In this document: one piece after another, positions 59,272 through 64,000 of the stretch
Numbering within the stretch: position 1 is the stretch's first letter
Layout of the letters: the number at the start of each line of letters is the position of its first letter
Assembly (NCBI GenBank): GCA_965229115.1
Contig: CBDDIR010000003.1
Span: 2,294,001 to 2,358,000 of the forward strand
From: UBA7672 sp965229115
Lineage (GTDB): Bacteria; Pseudomonadota; Alphaproteobacteria; Caulobacterales; Hyphomonadaceae
Reading direction: 5' to 3'
Length of the DNA: 64,000 nucleotides
Program-made: the position numbers and the translations under genes
The notes under the pieces: generated by a model
Databases searched by the model: none
What the model was told of the DNA's origin: nothing
What the model saw: only the letters and a program-made list of their open reading frames with translations

Positions 59272-62200
59272 ACACGCGTATCCTGTCATCCCGCGCGCTG
59301 CGTGCGGCGCTCGCCTACAGCGCCTCGGCTCTGGCGATTGCCTTCGGTCCGGCGGCCTTCGCCCAGGAAACACCGGATCAGGTGCAGATACTGCGCGTCG
59401 CCTCGGAAATCGCCGACGGCAAACAGATCCTCAGCACCAGCAGCGACATCCTCATGGCGCGTCACCGCACGGGCGACCAGTCAATGCTCGTCTACGATGC
59501 ACAGAATGGCGTTGTCGTCGTCGAGCGGGACGGACAGTCGGTGGCGGCGCCGCTGTCCAGCCGACGCGGCCCCGAAGTCAGCTTCGCATACAATTACAAG
59601 ACCGGCCGGGTGAGCGGCGACAAGGGAACAGCCGCCGTGTTCAACACGTGGATGCGCCCCTTGGCGGCATCGACATCACCTACCGGTGCGAACGCAAACT
59701 GGATGGTGACGACCGATCTCCGCGCCTTGGGCATGTTCAAGGCGGGGGCGGCTCCACTCGAACTGAAGCTCAAGCGCAGCTCCCAGCAGGTTGACGGACA
59801 GCCGGTCGTCCTGCTCGAGTTCGACATTCCCGCCTTCCAGTATCATGCGCCCGGCGGCGAAACCGTCATCCACTGGGCTCGCGGCTTCGCTGTGGTCGAT
59901 GCGGACTACAGCCAGATCTTCGCGAGCGGCACGCAGCATCGCGCAAGCGCGATAGCAGCCGATGGCGCGATGAGGCCCATCAGCGTGCGCAACACAATGC
60001 ATGGGATCGACGCCCAGGGTGCGTGGTCCATGCGCTTTGAAGGCGCGCCCGCAATACGCGCTGCATTTGAACGCGTTGCCGATGTTTCCGGCGAGAAGGC
60101 TCACACCGTCGCGGCAGACCCGAACGTGGCCGGTGTCGATCCCTTCCCCGCCATGCTGGCTGATTACCTCGACATGGCGGCGTTCGCGCTGGCTGAAGGC
60201 GGCGCCAATCCGGTGCCGCTGGGCGCTGGCGTCGGGACCTCCGCATCCCAGATGCTCGAGGCGATGGGACTGCCTGTGAACACCGCCTCGACGACCGCCA
60301 TCGAAGCGCTGGGCCTCGATCCCACCCGGTCCCTCGATCCTGCAACGCTCGCCGCTATGCGAGAATACCTCGTGAACACTCCCAGCAACATGCCCGCCCC
60401 GCCTGCTATCGACAGCACGGGCTCGGTGTCCAGCGGGGCGCGGGCAAACGCGACGGCCATGCTTCAGGCAATGGGTCTGCCGCCGAACGCCCAGTCTCTC
60501 GATCCTGCGACGCTTGCCGCCATGAGGGAGTATCTCGCGAACAACCCAAGCAACATGCCCGCTCCGCCAAACGTGGACAGTACGGGCTCAGTTGCAAGCG
60601 GTGCGCGGACAAGCGCGACGGCCATGCTTCAGGCGATGGGTCTGCCGCCGAACGCCCAGTCTCTCGATCCTGCGACGCTTGCCGCCATGAGGGAGTATCT
60701 CGCGAACAACCCAAGCAACATGCCCGCTCCGCCAAACGTGGACAGTACGGGCTCGGTGGCCAGCGGTGCGCGGGTGAACGCAGCGGCCATGCTTGAGGCT
60801 CTGCAGCTGCCTACGCCCGACGCCTCCACCGCCGCCCTGCGGGCGCTCGGCGTGGATCCTGCCAAGACCTTCGACCCGGCGACGCTGCAATTGCTGAGAG
60901 AGTACGCCGCCAACCCAACCAATATGCCCACTCCGCCCGCCGGCGACAGGACGGGCTCGGTGGCCAGCGGATCACGGGTCACGGCGACCGCCATGCTCGA
61001 CGCCCTCGGCTTTTCTCCGAACCAGACGGTCGATGCCGCAGCCTTCCAGGCGATGATGGTCTACCTCGCGAACAACAAGAGCACGATGCCGCCCCCTCCC
61101 GGCAGCGGGCCCGATCTCGGCAGCAAGCCCTACGAATTGCCGTTCAAGGTTGGCGCGAATGGCGAACTCTACCTCGATGCGCCCACCACGCCGCTCACGC
61201 CAGAGCAGGCCGCGATCCGCGAAGCGGCTCTCAGGCAGCAGCAACAGGTCATGGCAATGCTGAAGGATCTGGCCAAAAGCGCGTCGGAAGCGACCAACCC
61301 GACGACGCCTAACCTCAACGGCCAGCAGAGACAGGCGCTGCTGGACGCCATCACCGACGCAGCGCGCCAACTGAGCGAGCAGCCTAACTATCTGGTGGCC
61401 CCGCGGCTTCAGGACCCGGACGCCCCTGGTTACACCAGCCTGCCCGACTGGATTCGGCCCGACAGCGCCGATGTCGCGGACTATCAGCGGCTCGTGGATC
61501 AGATGAAGCGCACGGCGGACGAGTTGCGCAAGCAGCTTGACGACAAAAGCTCAAAGAAGACGAACACTGAAGCGGAAACGACCGGCGGACTCGCCGACAA
61601 TGACGACTTCTACACCAACAACGCCTTCGACTACTCGCGCATGGTCGGAACGGTCCCCACCGATCTTTCCCGGTGGGCGCAATGGCTCGCGACGCAGAAC
61701 GTGCGCGAGCTGGAGCGATATGCCGCCCTCGCCGGCTATCCCAACCTCGCCTCAGCTTTGGCTGACGCAAGTAACCTCATCCGTCAGTCGCAGGATCCCG
61801 GATACCGCCGATGGGCAATGCAGGCGCCGTCGTGCAACGGACTGGCGGGGTGCGGACCGAGTTATCTCGAGCGGTGGTGGATGAAGCAGTCCGTCGTCGC
61901 GCTCGGCGATATTCTCGCTCAGAGCCGCGACATCTTCTCGACCGGAGGCTTCAGCGACATCGGCATTTCCGGTCTCAACCTGAACTACCTGCTGCGCGAC
62001 CACTCGCTTGAGGATGGCGACATTGTCCAGGTGAAGATCACGCAGTTCGGCCGCACGATCTATCAGGGCCAGGTGAACCTCACCAATCTCGGCGAGGTGT
62101 TCAACCAGCAACTGGGACGCGGCGTCGCCTCGCTGGAAATCTTCGCCGTAAACGAGGGGTATTCGCCCCCGAACACGGCCCAGGTCCGCATCGACAATGT

Positions 62201-62306
62201 CGTGCGTGGTCAAGGCACGCAGACCTACTCGCTGCGAACCGGCGAGACCGCAACCTTGCGCATTGAAGCGGGAGCCGCCGCTGGCGCCCCGGGAGGCACG
62301 CCGTGA
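59268..62306 (+). CDS. Large exported repeat protein (1012 aa)
   Basis: An exported protein (signal ending AIAFGPAAFAQ). The N-terminal 300 residues form a beta-rich region (FAYNYKTGRVSGDKGTAAVFNTW, HAPGGETVIHWARGFAVVD). Residues 329-620 are five repeats of the motif MLxAMGL...LDPATLAAMREYLANNPSNMPAPP...DSTGSVASGAR. A Pro/Ala-rich linker, a helical region and a C-terminal beta domain (DIVQVKITQFGRTIYQGQVNLTNLG, GVASLEIFAVNEGYSPPNTAQVRI) follow. ATGA overlaps join it to both neighbours. It may be a periplasmic or surface scaffold for the barrel encoded next. Confidence 0.8.
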   Translation: MNTRILSSRALRAALAYSASALAIAFGPAAFAQETPDQVQILRVASEIADGKQILSTSSDILMARHRTGDQSMLVYDAQNGVVVVERDGQSVAAPLSSRRGPEVSFAYNYKTGRVSGDKGTAAVFNTWMRPLAASTSPTGANANWMVTTDLRALGMFKAGAAPLELKLKRSSQQVDGQPVVLLEFDIPAFQYHAPGGETVIHWARGFAVVDADYSQIFASGTQHRASAIAADGAMRPISVRNTMHGIDAQGAWSMRFEGAPAIRAAFERVADVSGEKAHTVAADPNVAGVDPFPAMLADYLDMAAFALAEGGANPVPLGAGVGTSASQMLEAMGLPVNTASTTAIEALGLDPTRSLDPATLAAMREYLVNTPSNMPAPPAIDSTGSVSSGARANATAMLQAMGLPPNAQSLDPATLAAMREYLANNPSNMPAPPNVDSTGSVASGARTSATAMLQAMGLPPNAQSLDPATLAAMREYLANNPSNMPAPPNVDSTGSVASGARVNAAAMLEALQLPTPDASTAALRALGVDPAKTFDPATLQLLREYAANPTNMPTPPAGDRTGSVASGSRVTATAMLDALGFSPNQTVDAAAFQAMMVYLANNKSTMPPPPGSGPDLGSKPYELPFKVGANGELYLDAPTTPLTPEQAAIREAALRQQQQVMAMLKDLAKSASEATNPTTPNLNGQQRQALLDAITDAARQLSEQPNYLVAPRLQDPDAPGYTSLPDWIRPDSADVADYQRLVDQMKRTADELRKQLDDKSSKKTNTEAETTGGLADNDDFYTNNAFDYSRMVGTVPTDLSRWAQWLATQNVRELERYAALAGYPNLASALADASNLIRQSQDPGYRRWAMQAPSCNGLAGCGPSYLERWWMKQSVVALGDILAQSRDIFSTGGFSDIGISGLNLNYLLRDHSLEDGDIVQVKITQFGRTIYQGQVNLTNLGEVFNQQLGRGVASLEIFAVNEGYSPPNTAQVRIDNVVRGQGTQTYSLRTGETATLRIEAGAAAGAPGGTP
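60252..61130 (+). repeat. Five in-frame repeats in the large exported protein
   Basis: Equivalent ATG codons of the repeat lie at 60252, 60459, 60624, 60789 and 60993, giving spacings of 207, 165, 165 and 204 bases. Units 2 and 3 are almost identical DNA over 130 bases. The long units contain an extra segment of about 14 residues (TTAIEALGLDPTRS, STAALRALGVDPAK). Confidence 0.9.
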
Positions 62307-63235
62307 TCCGTCAACTCGCACTCCCCCTGCTCTTCGCAGGCGTCGCTGCGCCATGCGCCATGGCGCAGGTGTCCCCACCCTTCGAGGACGTGGTCATCCA
62401 GGGCGAAATCCTCAACCGCTCGGTTGGTGAAGCTATCGGGCCGCAAGGCGCCGGCGGCTCAGCCGGCTCCAACGAAATCGCGGGCGAAGCCGGGATCTAC
62501 ATCCTCACCATCAATGAGATCTTCTTCGCGTCCGGGTCCGGCGGCCTTGGATACGCGAGCAATCCGACGCGCACCGCGTCGGATGCGGGCGAGGACTATT
62601 TTGGCGAGTTCAATGCAAGGCTGGGTGTTGCAACCCGGCTTGGCGGGGCCGTCGATTTCACCGCGGCTGCCAGCGTGGATGGACGGGACTTCCTCGATGA
62701 CGACGTCGCCTCCAGCCGCAGTGTTTCGGCAAATGCTTCGGTTGGATCCACGCTCTGGGCACCGCTGTATGGCAGCGTCACCGCCTTTGGCGGTTATGCA
62801 TTCGACGACAGCTTCAACAACGAGACGGGATTTAATGGCCTTGCCGGCAATATCAGCGCGACATTCCAGCTGGCGCCCACCCTTCTCCTCCGGCCAGGTG
62901 TCGGGATCACGGGCCAATGGTCCGATGTCTCCGAGAACAACAGCGTCACGGGCACGGTGTCGGTGGATGTCATCTTCGCCATCGCCCCACAGTGGACGGC
63001 TGCCGGTCGCATCTCCGCTTCCAAGCGTGACTATGACGACTTCTACGAAGACGTCACGTTCGTGAAACGCGAAGACGACACGGCCGGGATAAGCGGGTCC
63101 TTGATCTGGCGTCCGTTGCCTAGCACCACGCTCGCCGCCAGTCTTTCCTACGAAAAGCAGAATTCGACCTTCTACCTCTCCGAGTTCGACGCCTTCGAAG
63201 GCGGACTGAATCTGTCGTTCCGTCACACCTTCTGA
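62303..63235 (+). CDS. Outer-membrane beta-barrel protein
   Basis: A 310-residue protein starting at GTG 62303 in a GTGA overlap, with signal MIRQLALPLLFAGVAAPCAMAQ. A short periplasmic segment (VVIQGEILNRSVGEAIGPQG) is followed by about 12-14 amphipathic strands (EFNARLGVATRLGGAVDFTAAAS, GSVTAFGGYAFD, LLLRPGVGITGQWSD), ending LSFRHTF with a terminal Phe. It is the third gene of the operon and probably assembles with the large repeat protein. Confidence 0.85.
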   Translation: MIRQLALPLLFAGVAAPCAMAQVSPPFEDVVIQGEILNRSVGEAIGPQGAGGSAGSNEIAGEAGIYILTINEIFFASGSGGLGYASNPTRTASDAGEDYFGEFNARLGVATRLGGAVDFTAAASVDGRDFLDDDVASSRSVSANASVGSTLWAPLYGSVTAFGGYAFDDSFNNETGFNGLAGNISATFQLAPTLLLRPGVGITGQWSDVSENNSVTGTVSVDVIFAIAPQWTAAGRISASKRDYDDFYEDVTFVKREDDTAGISGSLIWRPLPSTTLAASLSYEKQNSTFYLSEFDAFEGGLNLSFRHTF

Positions 63236-63417
63236 AGTCATGGCGCGTAGAAGACTAAGGATCGGCGCTGATCGGCGTGTCCCGGATGGCTGCCAGCCAT
63301 GCTAGACTATCATCACTGTCGTTTGCCCGATTCCAACGAATTGCCAGGCAGCGCCACCCCTCCGCGCCGCGCCGTATGCTTATGGGCTGCGACCGCAGGT
63401 GTCAGTCCGCGTCCGGC

Positions 63418-64000
63418 TCAGGCTATCCAGCGCCGCGGCAAGACATCATTGGTTGGCTGTGGCAGCGGGGTGACCGCCTTCGCAGCTTGCACGAGTCCAG
63501 ATCTGTCGGTGATCTTCAATCCTGGACGTAACTCAATCAAACCGTCACGCCGCAGCGCCATCAACGTCCTGTTCACATGAACAGCACTGAGCGCGAGATA
63601 GTCGCCTATTTCGGGCTGCTTCATCTCGAACGGTATGCGGTCGCCGGTCTCTGGATGGGCGAGCCGCCAGCGTTCATCGAGTTCGAGAATGAAGTGGGCG
63701 AGACGTTGGTAGGCATCCATCCGGCCAAGACGCATGGTATGCTCAAACACCCTCTTGGTCTCTGCGCGTGCCTGCTCGGCCATCACGTCGACAAAGCCTC
63801 GGGATTGCGTAATCTCGTGTGGAAGGTCCACAGTGCTGCATCGGGTGAGAGCGACAAGCTCTACCGATGGCAGCTCGTTGCTGATATCCAGCATCAGGTC
63901 GCCGGGCAGGTGCAGCCTCAGGATTTGATTGAGATCACCCACCCGATGCTGGGCAATAACCCAACCGCTCGAGACGCAACGCGTTGCAGCCGGCACGAGG
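63418..64000 (-). CDS. Crp/Fnr-family regulator (5' end beyond the window)
   Basis: At least 194 residues of a Crp/Fnr protein; the frame stays open to the right edge, so the first strands are missing. SGWVIAQHRVGDLNQILRLHLPGDLM is the cyclic-nucleotide-type barrel, followed by the dimer helix and the winged helix with recognition segment YLALSAVHVNRTLMALRRDGLIEL. No Fnr-type Cys cluster is seen in this part. It probably controls an operon beyond the window. Confidence 0.88.
   Translation of the reverse strand, partial: LVPAATRCVSSGWVIAQHRVGDLNQILRLHLPGDLMLDISNELPSVELVALTRCSTVDLPHEITQSRGFVDVMAEQARAETKRVFEHTMRLGRMDAYQRLAHFILELDERWRLAHPETGDRIPFEMKQPEIGDYLALSAVHVNRTLMALRRDGLIELRPGLKITDRSGLVQAAKAVTPLPQPTNDVLPRRWIA

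Noticed and set aside
60252..61130. CRISPR-like array
   Set aside because: Regular spacing of 165 and about 205 bases reflects in-frame protein repeats, not 25-40 base direct repeats with unique spacers.

Overview
The window is a high-GC chromosomal segment from an alphaproteobacterium, most likely of the Caulobacterales/Hyphomonadaceae type. The evidence is a PopZ-type (DUF2497) polar organiser next to a TolC-family gene and a protein-isoaspartate methyltransferase, an alphaproteobacterial SOS box (GTTC-N7-GTTC), many four-base ATGA/GTGA start-stop overlaps, and twin-arginine and lipoprotein signals. The genus assignment is inference. No rRNA, transposase, integrase or CRISPR array was seen.

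From 1 to 36 kb the window reads as core genome with strongly C-ending codons. It holds an ABM monooxygenase, an amphi-Trp/glutathione peroxidase pair, two PlsC-like acyltransferases (one without its catalytic His), a YghU-type disulfide oxidoreductase, an Atm1-type ABC exporter, a LOG-family phosphoribohydrolase, a PQQ quinohemoprotein alcohol dehydrogenase, a COG2509-like flavoprotein and an ArsR/SRPBCC/SRPBCC/DUF1801 operon with a clear palindromic operator. These are followed by GltX, two tandem two-motif aspartic proteases, a Gfo/Idh/MocA oxidoreductase, a glycosyltransferase, HU, a MATE transporter, a tandem set of small exported proteins, class II DAHP synthase, aspartate-semialdehyde dehydrogenase, PopZ, TolC and Pcm. 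Two intergenic islands (14.5-15.5 kb and 31.3-32.9 kb) are packed with dispersed palindromic repeats. The first island also holds an unidentified structured RNA of about 385 nt behind a perfect TATAAT box.

From 36 to 41 kb, just after tRNA-Cys and tRNA-Asn, lies an accessory segment. It carries a HipA-type kinase whose partner gene fuses a HipA-N-like region to a HIRAN domain, then an SOS-controlled umuDC operon. The UmuD-like protein lacks the self-cleavage arm and both catalytic residues, so it is effectively encoded as UmuD'. Two small membrane proteins follow.

From 41 to 64 kb codon use is looser and the content is dominated by exported proteins. These include an outer-membrane barrel, two PAN-domain paralogues 12.5 kb apart, a duplicated ricin-trefoil protein, adhesin-E-like and NTR-like proteins, a LuxR-type regulator fused to an alpha/beta hydrolase, and a three-gene overlapping operon (58.4-63.2 kb) encoding an exported protein, a 1012-residue repeat protein and an outer-membrane barrel. 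An arsenic operon (arsR-arsH-arsN2-aquaglyceroporin) sits inside this stretch. A Crp/Fnr regulator runs off the right edge.
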